DNA of 8,960 nt from Neisseriaceae bacterium (GCA_030146285.1 JASLBZ010000232.1:1-8960), one strand, 5' to 3'. Shown: positions 1 through 7,010, numbered from the stretch's first letter. Numbers and translations are program-made. Notes: generated from the sequence alone by a model not told the origin.

Positions 1-755
1 AATACGATACACCAAATTTAGCTGGTTTTACTGGTAGTTTACAATACCGTACTAAAGCCAATGGCGCAGCTGCTGGCGAAACAATGACCAATGCCGATGA
101 CAAGACAACTGGTCGCAATGAATCTTTCCTAGGTTTGGGCTACGAAAACAGTGGTTTCTTTGCAAAATATGAATTGGGTTACACTTCAAATGCTTATGTG
201 AAAAACAATGGCAATAAAGCTGGTCAATTACATCGTCTAGAAGCTGGTTATGATGCTAACAATTTGTTTGTTGGTGCTGGTTTCCAATATGGTAAAGGCT
301 GGGAAAATGTAGCAAGTTTCTATAGCGATCGTTTTGATAGCGCACATCATTATGAAAAGCTACCATTAGTAAAAGAAGAACAAATTACATCTACGCTTTT
401 TGGTGATAACCTATTGGTTGATGGTAAAGGTACTGGTACTCATGCTGTTAGCCAAAATGCAGTAAAAACCAAAGAAATTGCATTGAGTGCTGCTTATACG
501 ATGGGTGCAATTACACCTAAAATCTCTTATGCTCATGGTTGGAACATGAAAGATGCTCAAAATGACAATGGTACATACAACAATACCAAATATGACCAAG
601 TGGTTATCGGTGCTGATTATGCTTTGTCTAAACGCACAACTGCTTTGGTTTCTGCGGGTTGGTTACGTCAGGGTTTAGGTCGCTATGATGTTGATAATAC
701 CGATGCAAAAGCAACTCAAAAAGCCATCGGCGTTGGTATGAAACACGTATTCTAA
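1..755 (+). CDS. Neisserial-type outer-membrane porin, 3' part (5' end outside the window)
   Basis: This is the C-terminal 250 codons of a trimeric general porin of the neisserial PorB type (Gram-negative porin superfamily). Reading starts at the first full codon, base 3, and ends at TAA 753-755. The ATG at 84 is internal: the frame is open upstream and matches the complete porin downstream (motif LAGFxGSLQYRTKANG in both). Visible features are alternating aromatic and small residues of beta strands, and a typical C-terminal strand ending KHVF, with the terminal Phe used for BAM-dependent assembly. By alignment with the second porin about 160 residues are missing, giving a full length near 410. 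A stretch at about 306-467 has no similarity to the paralog and is probably a surface loop. It is followed by a hairpin terminator. The family is certain; substrate selectivity is not visible. Confidence 0.93.
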   Translation, partial: YDTPNLAGFTGSLQYRTKANGAAAGETMTNADDKTTGRNESFLGLGYENSGFFAKYELGYTSNAYVKNNGNKAGQLHRLEAGYDANNLFVGAGFQYGKGWENVASFYSDRFDSAHHYEKLPLVKEEQITSTLFGDNLLVDGKGTGTHAVSQNAVKTKEIALSAAYTMGAITPKISYAHGWNMKDAQNDNGTYNNTKYDQVVIGADYALSKRTTALVSAGWLRQGLGRYDVDNTDAKATQKAIGVGMKHVF

Positions 756-780
756 TATTCTTTTTATTGGATTCGATACG

Positions 781-808
781 AAACACCCCACTTGTGGGGT
801 GTTTTTTT
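781..808 (+). terminator. Rho-independent terminator of the first porin gene
   Basis: A perfect 10-bp stem (781-790 with 795-804, core CACCCCA/TGGGGTG) closes a CTTG loop and runs into seven T residues (802-808). It lies 25 bases after the porin stop codon. It should end the porin transcript and separate it from the next porin gene. Confidence 0.93.
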
Positions 809-1023
809 ATGTGTTTGGTTTTTCTATTTTTCATCATGTCATATTATCAATGTGGTTTGAAAATACCCAATAAAGTGTTATTCATTTACCAATGTAGCCA
901 GATGAGGCGGCAGTTTTGGGGAGCTCATTTTTTTGCTGCCAATATGCAAATAAAGCGGACTGCAATTTTACTGGCTGTATTGCTTGTTATGTTTTTATTC
1001 TAATAACAGACAATGGTTAAATA

Positions 1024-1054
1024 TTGACTGCTTAATAATTGTTGGCTTTTTAAT
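1024..1054 (+). promoter_or_regulatory. Possible sigma-70 promoter in the inter-porin gap
   Basis: TTGACT at 1024-1029 (5 of 6 to the -35 consensus) and TTTAAT at 1049-1054 (5 of 6 to TATAAT) are separated by 19 bases, longer than the ideal 17. Transcription from here would start near 1061 and cover the tiny ORF at 1132 and the hairpin at 1215. AT-rich DNA yields such matches by chance, so this is tentative. Confidence 0.3.
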
Positions 1055-1131
1055 GATTTTTGGTTTATTGGGTTGTTGCAGTTTATAGACTAAAAGAAAA
1101 ATTGTGATTTTTATACAACAGGAGTGTTTTC

Positions 1132-1278
1132 ATGTTTTGGGGCAATGACTCTTGATCAGAAAATCACCGTTCTTTTGAAAAGAGATATATGCAAGGTTTG
1201 GTAAAAGCCCATATACCAAAAGCATTTTGGTGGTTTTTTGTTTTGCTTTTGTCTTGTATCAGCATTGGAAACATATAG
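1132..1278 (+). pseudogene. Small membrane-protein-like frame interrupted by TGA (possible broken gene or leader ORF)
   Basis: An ATG at 1132 follows a good ribosome binding site (AGGAG near 1120-1124). It encodes only MFWGNDS before TGA at 1153-1155. The same frame then stays open for 40 further codons to TAG at 1276-1278. The second part is protein-like: a charged stretch (ENHRSFEKRY), then a hydrophobic segment FWWFFVLLLSCISI at about 1225-1266 that could span the membrane. An internal ATG at 1189, preceded by AAAAGAGAT, could start a 29-residue peptide. I do not recognise a family. It could be a decayed small gene, a seven-codon leader peptide, or chance in AT-rich DNA. Confidence 0.3.
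1215..1239 (+). terminator. Terminator-like hairpin with competing upstream pairing
   Basis: A perfect 7-bp stem (ACCAAAA 1215-1221 with TTTTGGT 1225-1231, loop GCA) is followed after GG by six T residues (1234-1239). An upstream segment TTTGGTA at 1197-1203 can pair instead with TACCAAA at 1214-1220, which would break the hairpin. The stem is short and AT-rich, so termination would be weak. It may end a small RNA or act as an attenuator; neither is proven. Confidence 0.35.
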
Positions 1279-1323
1279 TCATAATGCAAAATATGCATGT
1301 CATTTTTAACCCAACTGATTTAT

Positions 1324-1398
1324 TGACGTAAGCATAAAAACAACAAAAATTAAAATTACTTATCATTTTGTATACAGATGTTTTTGGAATGACGTAAG
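1324..1398 (+). repeat. Two direct copies of TGACGTAAG upstream of the second porin
   Basis: The 9-mer TGACGTAAG occurs at 1324-1332 and again at 1390-1398, 66 bases apart, close to a whole number of helical turns. They lie 170-245 bases before the porin start. They could be half-sites for a regulator, but I do not recognise the motif and a chance repeat is possible. Confidence 0.3.
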
Positions 1399-1503
1399 AT
1401 AGCTGTAATTTCACTGGCATATGAATTTGGAATTAAATATGTTTATTTTATGCCATTGGTAAATCATTTTTAAGTCGCTTAATCGATATTTTTGGATATG
1501 GTT

Positions 1504-1531
1504 TTGCCTTTAGATAGTTGAATTTTAAATA
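1504..1531 (+). promoter_or_regulatory. Possible promoter of the second porin
   Basis: TTGCCT at 1504-1509 and TAAATA at 1526-1531 are 16 bases apart. A start near 1538 would give a leader of about 30 bases before the ATG at 1568. Both elements deviate from consensus, although porins are usually highly expressed. The ribosome binding site AAAGGA (1555-1560, spacing 7) is strong. Confidence 0.35.
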
Positions 1532-1567
1532 TCTTTCGTTGCTTCTAAACAAATAAAGGAATACAGA

Positions 1568-2953
1568 ATGAAAAAAACGCTTATTGCATTGGCTTTAACA
1601 GCATTACCAGTAGCCGCTATGGCTGATGTGACTTTATACGGCCAAATTAAAGGTGGTGTTGCTGCGGAGCAAACACGATTTAAAATTGGTGATGAAACTG
1701 TAAAAAGCCAATTAAGTGGTGCAGACAAGAGTACGGATGCTGCTGTTCGTGACTTCGGCTCGCGTATTGGCTTTAAAGGTGAAGAAGATCTAGGTAATGG
1801 CTTGAAAACCATTTGGCAAGTAGAGCAATCTGTTTCTTTGGGTGGCAGAACTGATACTGGCTGGTCTAACCGTGAAACGTTCATTGGTTTAGAAGGTGGC
1901 TTTGGTAAATTGCGTGTTGGTCACATCAAAAATGTTTTTGATGATCAAGATGACTATGATCCTTGGGAATATAACAGCAATAACGCACAAGGCTTGGGTA
2001 TTTTCTCTCGTCACAATGGCCGTGTCGATGGCGCTTCTATCAAGTACGATACACCTGATTTGGCTGGTTTTTCAGGTAGCTTACAATACCGTACTAAAGC
2101 AAATGGTACTGCAGCTGGTCAGACAGTCGTTAAAGATGGTGAATGGGCTGGTCGCTCTGAAGCTTTCCTAGGTTTGGCTTACGAGAATAGTGGCTTCTTT
2201 GCTAAATATGGTTTTGGTATGGCTCAGAATGCTTATGTTAATGAGAATGGTAATTCTAAATCTGGTCAAATGCACCGTATTCAAGGTGGTTATGATGCCA
2301 ATAACCTATTTGTTGATGTTGCTTACCAATACACCAAAGGTTGGGAATCATTGGGTGGTTATCTAAATCAATCTGCATTGAGTAATGGTGGCTTTAGTAC
2401 TGGTAGTACATTGGCTGCTGTAAATGGTCAAGGTGCATTTAATGCAGCTTATGTAGATAGTATTCGTATCCAAACTGCTGACCATATGGCAACTTGGAAT
2501 CCTGGTGCTACTGCCGAAGAGAAAGTTGCAGAAGAAAATCGCTTCGCTAGTCTAGAGGCTACTAAGACGACAGCAGCTAAAGCTGGTGAAGTGAGTCGTG
2601 TAGCAGCAATTAAAGATTTTAATAATGATGTTAATAGTACAGGCATCAAAACATCTGAATTGGCTTTGACTGCTTCTTATACCATGGGTGCAATTACGCC
2701 ACGCATTTCTTATGCGCATGGTTTTAACATTAAGACAGTTGATGGCGACAAAATTAACAACTCTAAATACGACCAAATCGTTATTGGTGCTGATTATGCC
2801 TTGTCTAAACGCACGACTGCTTTGGTTTCTGCGGGTTGGTTGAAACAAGGTTTGGGTGAAAGTGAGTGGATTGATGTTAATGGCAATGAGTTCACAGCCA
2901 AAGACAAAGTTACCAAAAAATCAATCGGTGTTGGTTTGAAACATGTATTCTAA
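1568..2953 (+). CDS. Neisserial-type outer-membrane porin, complete, with enlarged variable loop
   Basis: This is a general diffusion porin of the PorB type, expected as a beta-barrel trimer in the outer membrane. Residues 1-19 are a classic signal peptide with cleavage after AMA, and the mature protein starts DVTLYGQIKGGV as in neisserial porins. The conserved strand regions FGSRIGFKGEEDLGNGLK (63-80), ETFIGLEGGFGKLRVG (103-118) and SIKYDTPDLAGFSGSLQY (157-174, after the probable constriction loop) are present. The C-terminus ends KHVF. The start has an AAAGGA ribosome binding site seven bases upstream. At 461 residues it is about 100 longer than typical PorB. Most of the excess is at residues 261-360, which include an Ala/Glu/Lys-rich segment (about 313-350) likely to be helical. 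Flanking regions are closely similar to the upstream porin, in places nearly identical at the DNA level, so the two arose by duplication. Confidence 0.96.
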   Translation: MKKTLIALALTALPVAAMADVTLYGQIKGGVAAEQTRFKIGDETVKSQLSGADKSTDAAVRDFGSRIGFKGEEDLGNGLKTIWQVEQSVSLGGRTDTGWSNRETFIGLEGGFGKLRVGHIKNVFDDQDDYDPWEYNSNNAQGLGIFSRHNGRVDGASIKYDTPDLAGFSGSLQYRTKANGTAAGQTVVKDGEWAGRSEAFLGLAYENSGFFAKYGFGMAQNAYVNENGNSKSGQMHRIQGGYDANNLFVDVAYQYTKGWESLGGYLNQSALSNGGFSTGSTLAAVNGQGAFNAAYVDSIRIQTADHMATWNPGATAEEKVAEENRFASLEATKTTAAKAGEVSRVAAIKDFNNDVNSTGIKTSELALTASYTMGAITPRISYAHGFNIKTVDGDKINNSKYDQIVIGADYALSKRTTALVSAGWLKQGLGESEWIDVNGNEFTAKDKVTKKSIGVGLKHVF

Positions 2954-2970
2954 TCAAACTGCTTAGAATC

Positions 2971-3003
2971 AAAAAAAGACTGGCTTTGGGCCAGTCTTTT
3001 TTT
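2971..3003. terminator. Strong terminator after the second porin, possibly bidirectional
   Basis: A perfect 14-bp stem (2971-2984 with 2990-3003, core GACTGGC/GCCAGTC) encloses the loop TTTGG. The seven A residues on the left arm pair with seven T on the right, giving a T-run on both strands. It lies 17 bases after the porin stop and insulates the pil operon from porin transcription. Confidence 0.93.
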
Positions 3004-3038
3004 GTCCCAAATTAATACAAGATTTCATAAATTAATCT

Positions 3039-3052
3039 TTGTAAATTTACAA
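3039..3052. promoter_or_regulatory. Perfect 14-bp palindrome, candidate operator upstream of pilF
   Basis: TTGTAAATTTACAA is its own reverse complement. It lies between the porin terminator and the pilF start, about 60 bases upstream of the best promoter candidate. Such symmetry suits a dimeric repressor or activator, but I cannot assign the site to a named regulator. It has no T-run and no loop, so it is not a terminator. Confidence 0.35.
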
Positions 3053-3112
3053 GTGGCATGATTTAACAAAACTTAGTTAAGTTGTTGTGCAAAAAATACA
3101 TTTACTAGTACA

Positions 3113-3140
3113 TTGGCATTTGTTGTTCACTTAATATGAA
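3113..3140 (+). promoter_or_regulatory. Possible promoter of the pil operon
   Basis: TTGGCA at 3113-3118 (5 of 6 to the -35 consensus) and TATGAA at 3135-3140 (4 of 6 to the -10) are 16 bases apart. A start near 3147 would give a leader of about 50 bases before the pilF ATG at 3199. An alternative is TTGTTG at 3082 with TAGTAC at 3106. This is sequence resemblance only. Confidence 0.35.
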
Positions 3141-3198
3141 TATTTTGTGGATTCTAACGTATCATGTAACAGAGTCAATTGAGACACTGGGAAGAATA

Positions 3199-4875
3199 AT
3201 GAGTCTGGGATTATTGAGAAGCTTGGTACAAGCTCAGATTGTGACAGCAGAGCAAGCCAAGGCTTTAGAAGACAAAGCCAAAAAAGATGCAGTGAGTATT
3301 TTATCAATATTGATTGATAGCAAAACCATCACGCCTGCATATTTGGCAGAGGCTTTATCACGAATTTTCTCTTATCCTATTTTAGATTTGAATTATTACG
3401 ATGCTGGGCAAATGGTCACTGACAGTATTCAGCCATCGGATATGGGAAAGTATTTGTGCGTGCCCCTTCGCAAACGTGGGCGACGCATCTTTTTGGGTGT
3501 GGTTGACCCTACCTTATTGAGTATTTATCAAAAACTGGTTTTTGCTGAAGGTTTGACGGTTGAGTTGGTCATCGTTGAAGTCGATAAGCTGATGCGCCTT
3601 TTAGAAGGTGTGACCAATAATAACTCCAATATTTTGGCCGACTTAACCAATGACAGTTTGTTGTCGGATGGTATCAATACCTTAAATGAAGCTGGCGAGA
3701 GTGAAGATGGTCCTATCGCTAAGTTTGTGCACAAAATTTTATTGGATGCGATTCAGGCGGGGGCTTCGGATATTCACTTTGAGTTTTATGAAAAAATGGC
3801 GCGAGTGCGTCTGCGTATCGATGGGCAGTTGCGAGAGCTGGTCGAGCCACCAACGCAGATTAAAGAGGCTTTGGCGTCGCGAATTAAAGTGATGTGCAAT
3901 ATGGACATCTCAGAAAAGCGTATTCCTCAAGATGGTCGTTTGAAGCTGGCGGTGACCGCAGATAGGGCGATTGATTTTCGTGTGAATACTTTGCCAACTT
4001 TGTTTGGTGAAAAAATTGTGATGCGTATTTTGGATTCGACAGCGGCATCGTTGAATCTGGAGCAATTGGGTTTTGAAGAAAAACAATACAATATGCTCAT
4101 GGAAGCGATTCAAAGACCTTATGGCATGGTGTTGGTAACTGGGCCTACGGGTTCGGGAAAAACGGTAACACTATATAGCTGCCTGAATGTGATTAACAAG
4201 CCTGATGTGAATATTTCCACTGCGGAAGACCCTGCGGAGATTAACTTGCCAGGTATTAACCAAGTTAACGTCAATGACAAGCAAGGTTTGACATTCTCTT
4301 CTGCTCTAAAAGCGTTCTTACGACAAGATCCGGATGTGATTATGGTGGGTGAGATTCGTGACTTGGAAACGGCTGATATTTCCATCAAAGCAGCGCAAAC
4401 AGGTCACATGGTGTTTTCGACATTGCATACCAATAATGCACCAGCAACTTTATCGCGTTTGTTAAATATGGGTGTGGCACCTTTTAATATTGCCAGCTCT
4501 GTGAATTTGATTTTGGCACAGCGCTTATTGCGACGCCTGTGCAAAGAATGTAAGGCACCTGTTGAAAAACCACCCCGTGAAATCTTGCTGAACTCAGGTT
4601 TTACTGAGGCTGATTTGACACAGGAATGGACGATGTATGGTGCCACAGGCTGTGATGCTTGCCGTGGTCGTGGTTATAAGGGACGTGCCGGTATTTATGA
4701 ATTAATGCCCATTTCTGAGGACATGCAACGGGTCATTATGAACAATGGTACGGCAGTAGATATTGCAGATATTGCATATGCTGAAGGAATGATTGACTTG
4801 CGTCGAGCTGGAGTTTTGAAGGTGATGGAAGGCATTACGACCTTAGAAGAAGTTCAAGCGAAGACAAATGACTAA
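3199..4875 (+). CDS. pilF: Type IV pilus extension ATPase PilF (PilB family)
   Basis: This cytoplasmic hexameric ATPase of the GspE/PilB family powers pilin polymerisation at the inner membrane. The N-terminal part (about 1-140) is the MshEN/GspE N-terminal domain. The motor domain carries Walker A GPTGSGKT (315-322), an Asp box around STAEDPAEINL (340-350), Walker B IMVGEIRD (381-388) and a His box around TGHMVFSTLHTN (401-412). A tetracysteine zinc site, C448-x2-C451 and C485-x2-C488, is typical of extension ATPases and absent from the retraction ATPase PilT. I chose ATG 3199 over the upstream in-frame ATG 3136. It has a GGGAAG ribosome binding site (3188-3193), gives MSLGLLRSLVQ, which resembles the neisserial start as I recall it, and yields 558 residues, the usual length. 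The upstream ATG has no ribosome binding site and overlaps the putative promoter. It is the first gene of the operon, and pilG follows after 19 bases. Confidence 0.97.
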   Translation: MSLGLLRSLVQAQIVTAEQAKALEDKAKKDAVSILSILIDSKTITPAYLAEALSRIFSYPILDLNYYDAGQMVTDSIQPSDMGKYLCVPLRKRGRRIFLGVVDPTLLSIYQKLVFAEGLTVELVIVEVDKLMRLLEGVTNNNSNILADLTNDSLLSDGINTLNEAGESEDGPIAKFVHKILLDAIQAGASDIHFEFYEKMARVRLRIDGQLRELVEPPTQIKEALASRIKVMCNMDISEKRIPQDGRLKLAVTADRAIDFRVNTLPTLFGEKIVMRILDSTAASLNLEQLGFEEKQYNMLMEAIQRPYGMVLVTGPTGSGKTVTLYSCLNVINKPDVNISTAEDPAEINLPGINQVNVNDKQGLTFSSALKAFLRQDPDVIMVGEIRDLETADISIKAAQTGHMVFSTLHTNNAPATLSRLLNMGVAPFNIASSVNLILAQRLLRRLCKECKAPVEKPPREILLNSGFTEADLTQEWTMYGATGCDACRGRGYKGRAGIYELMPISEDMQRVIMNNGTAVDIADIAYAEGMIDLRRAGVLKVMEGITTLEEVQAKTND

Positions 4876-4894
4876 TTCAATTTAGGAATGATTT

Positions 4895-6130
4895 ATGGCT
4901 AAAGCACAACAAACAAAAAAGACAAGCGTTGGTGGGAAGCCATTTGCTTTTGAAGGCAAACGCAGAGCAGATGGACAGTCGGTTAAGGGTGAAGTTTCAG
5001 CCAAGAATGAACAAGAAGCACGCGATAAGTTGCGCCGTGGTGGCATTCAAGTTTTAACCATCAGTGCGGTGAAAAAGAAACGCTTGGGAAAGAAGATTAC
5101 CCAAAAAGACATCACCATTTTTTCCCGCCAATTGGCGACCATGATGAAAGCTGGCTTGCCGCTTTTGCAAGCTTTTGAAATTGTTGCAAAAGGCCACACC
5201 AATCCGGCAATGACGGCTTTGTTAATGGACATTCGTTCCGATGTGGAACAAGGAACATCTTTGGGTGAGGCTTTTTCAAAGCACCCCAAATATTTTGACA
5301 GTTTATTTTGCAGCTTGGTTACCGCTGGTGAAGCGGGTGGTGTATTGGATACCTTGCTGGATAAACTGGCAACATACATGGAAAAAACCGAGGCCATTAA
5401 ACGTAAGGTAAAAAGTGCGTTGATGTATCCAGCCATTGTGATGGTGGTTGCCGGTGGTTTGATTATCGCCATGATGGTCTTTGTATTGCCTGCCTTTAAA
5501 AAGGTTTATGATGGCATGGGTGCTGAATTGCCAGCCTTGACGCAATACGTGATGAATATGTCCGACTTTTTTGTGGCAACATGGTATATCTTGTTTGCGG
5601 TTTTGGCTGGTTTGTATTTTGGGATCAAAAAATACCATCGCAACTCAGTGGCGTTTCAAAAGAAATGTGATACATGGCTTTTAAAAGCCCCTATTTTTGG
5701 GCAAATTGTTGAAAAGTCATCTATCGCTCGTTGGTCTCGTACCACCGCAACTTTATTTACAGCTGGTGTGCCTTTGGTTGAAGCTTTGGACTCAGTGGCG
5801 GGTGCTGCGGGTAATTTGGTTTTTGAAGATGCAACCTACCGCATTCGTTCGCAAGTTGAACAAGGTACATCCTTGACGGCCAGTATGCAGGCATCGAATA
5901 TGTTCCCCAATATGATTATTCAAATGGCTGCCATTGGTGAAGAATCAGGTGCTTTAGATGATATGCTTAATAAAGCAGCTGAATTTTATGAAGATGAAGT
6001 GGATGTTGCTGTTGGTACTTTGTCTTCTATGATGGAGCCCATCATTATGGTGATTCTGGGTGTGATTGTGGGTGGCTTGCTTGTTGCCATGTACCTACCA
6101 CTATTTAGCGTTGGCGATGCAATTGGTTAA
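4895..6130 (+). CDS. pilG: Type IV pilus inner-membrane platform protein PilG (PilC/GspF family)
   Basis: This polytopic inner-membrane protein couples the PilF motor to pilin assembly. It is called PilG in Neisseria and PilC in Pseudomonas. It has a basic N-terminus and two GspF cytoplasmic domains (about 72-195 and 275-397). The duplication shows in VEQGTSL, which occurs in both (117-123 and 321-327). Three hydrophobic segments are seen at about 180-201, 228-244 and 382-404. The length of 411 residues is normal. Start ATG 4895 has AGGA (4884-4887) seven bases upstream. Its place between the ATPase and peptidase genes is the usual pilB-pilC-pilD order. It should not be confused with neisserial PilC adhesins, which are unrelated. 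Confidence 0.96.
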   Translation: MAKAQQTKKTSVGGKPFAFEGKRRADGQSVKGEVSAKNEQEARDKLRRGGIQVLTISAVKKKRLGKKITQKDITIFSRQLATMMKAGLPLLQAFEIVAKGHTNPAMTALLMDIRSDVEQGTSLGEAFSKHPKYFDSLFCSLVTAGEAGGVLDTLLDKLATYMEKTEAIKRKVKSALMYPAIVMVVAGGLIIAMMVFVLPAFKKVYDGMGAELPALTQYVMNMSDFFVATWYILFAVLAGLYFGIKKYHRNSVAFQKKCDTWLLKAPIFGQIVEKSSIARWSRTTATLFTAGVPLVEALDSVAGAAGNLVFEDATYRIRSQVEQGTSLTASMQASNMFPNMIIQMAAIGEESGALDDMLNKAAEFYEDEVDVAVGTLSSMMEPIIMVILGVIVGGLLVAMYLPLFSVGDAIG

Positions 6131-6151
6131 TGAAAAACAAATAAGAAAATA

Positions 6152-7009
6152 ATGGGGATGGGCGTGGAAGACAATATATTCATCGCATGTGCAGTATTCA
6201 TTGGTTTATTGGTGGGCAGTTTTTTGAATGTGGTGATTTTTCGTGTTCCCAAAATTCTAGAGCGTCAGTGGCTTCAGGCTGCTAAGGAAACATTGGAATT
6301 GCCATTGTCAGGTGAGGAGCAGGTGCGATTTAATTTGCTCACACCTGCTTCTGAGTGCAGAACATGTCATACACCGATTAAGCCTTGGTGCAATATTCCC
6401 ATCTTGAGTTTTTTAATGCTCAAAGGCAGGTGCAAAGCCTGTAAAACCCCAATTTCATATCGTTACCCACTGATTGAGGCACTCAGTGCTTGTATTTTTG
6501 GATTGGTTGCTTGGAAGTTTGGTTGGGGTTTTCCTGCTTTTGGTGCTTTGATTTTTTCTGCATTTTTGATTGCAGCCACATTCATTGATGCTGATACACA
6601 ATTGCTGCCTGATCAATTGACTTTGCCTTTGCTGTGGCTCGGGTTATTATTCAACCTTGATGGAACGTATGTCAGTTTGTCTGAAGCCGTTTTGGGTGCG
6701 GTGGTGGGCTATATGAGTCTGTGGACAATTTTTCAGTTGTTCAAGTTGATTACGCAAAAAGAAGGCATGGGGTATGGTGACTTTAAACTTTTGGCCGCAC
6801 TGGGTGCTTGGTTGGGTTTGAATATGTTGCCGTTAATTATCTTGTGTTCTGCTTTGGTCGGTTTGGTATTTGCTATTGTGATGCGCCTGACCAAAGATCA
6901 ACCAATGCCATTTGGTCCTTATTTGGCGGTGGCAGGTTGGTTAGCACTGATGTTCCAACACCCTTTACAAGAGTGGTTGTTTTGGTGGTTAACAAAATCA
7001 GGGTTTTAG
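6152..7009 (+). CDS. pilD: Prepilin peptidase / N-methyltransferase PilD
   Basis: This inner-membrane aspartic protease cleaves type IV prepilins after the conserved Gly and methylates the new N-terminal residue. The N-terminal domain has the family motif GSFLNVVIFRVP (22-33) and two zinc-binding CxxC pairs, C69/C72 and C94/C97. The catalytic aspartates should be D146 (in FIDADTQLLPD) and D210 (in GYGDFKLL); their spacing of 64 residues equals that of the known pair in Pseudomonas PilD. Several hydrophobic segments are spread over the protein, and 285 residues is typical. The start is less certain: ATG 6152 has only a weak AAGA-type site upstream, and ATG 6158 two codons later is equally possible with no effect on function. 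The gene lies 21 bases after pilG and is separated from coaE by one base. Confidence 0.96.
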   Translation: MGMGVEDNIFIACAVFIGLLVGSFLNVVIFRVPKILERQWLQAAKETLELPLSGEEQVRFNLLTPASECRTCHTPIKPWCNIPILSFLMLKGRCKACKTPISYRYPLIEALSACIFGLVAWKFGWGFPAFGALIFSAFLIAATFIDADTQLLPDQLTLPLLWLGLLFNLDGTYVSLSEAVLGAVVGYMSLWTIFQLFKLITQKEGMGYGDFKLLAALGAWLGLNMLPLIILCSALVGLVFAIVMRLTKDQPMPFGPYLAVAGWLALMFQHPLQEWLFWWLTKSGF

Positions 7010-7010
7010 A

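Larger units (their letters stand above)
809..1567. other. Inter-porin gap without a confident gene
   Basis: About 760 bases of AT-rich DNA separate the two porin genes. I see no tRNA, rRNA, insertion sequence or convincing protein-coding gene on either strand. A frame at 767-1003 runs through the porin terminator and lacks a ribosome binding site, so it is not called. The gap holds a possible promoter near 1024-1054, a well-placed ribosome binding site before a tiny ORF at 1132, a terminator-like hairpin at 1215-1239, two copies of TGACGTAAG (1324-1332 and 1390-1398) and, at its end, the promoter and ribosome binding site region of the second porin. The gap is long for this compact segment, so it may carry a regulatory RNA or a decayed gene. 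Confidence 0.6.

Noticed and set aside
411..599. Minus-strand frames inside the first porin, and similar antisense frames in other genes
   Set aside because: They are antisense to clearly conserved genes, lack ribosome binding sites, and have no recognisable domain.
767..1003. 78-codon + strand frame after the first porin with hydrophobic ends
   Set aside because: It needs a TTG start, has no ribosome binding site, and its first codons lie in the porin terminator. The composition reflects T-rich DNA.
1283..1297. ATGCA-AAATA-TGCAT inverted repeat in the inter-porin gap
   Set aside because: Five-base arms in AT-rich DNA, with no T-run and no neighbouring feature that needs it.
2068..2079. Minus-strand AGCTACCTGAA in the second porin, similar to an Eikenella-type uptake sequence
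   Set aside because: It lies in the conserved GFSGSLQY coding region, the paralog lacks it, and no second copy is found, so chance is likelier.
3113..3128. TTGGCA...GTTC resembling a sigma-54 promoter before pilF
   Set aside because: The -12 GC element is absent at the required spacing, so only the -24 half matches.
6681..6692. TTTGTCTGAA in pilD, reminiscent of the classical Neisseria uptake sequence
   Set aside because: It shares only GTCTGAA with GCCGTCTGAA, which is expected by chance in this length of DNA.
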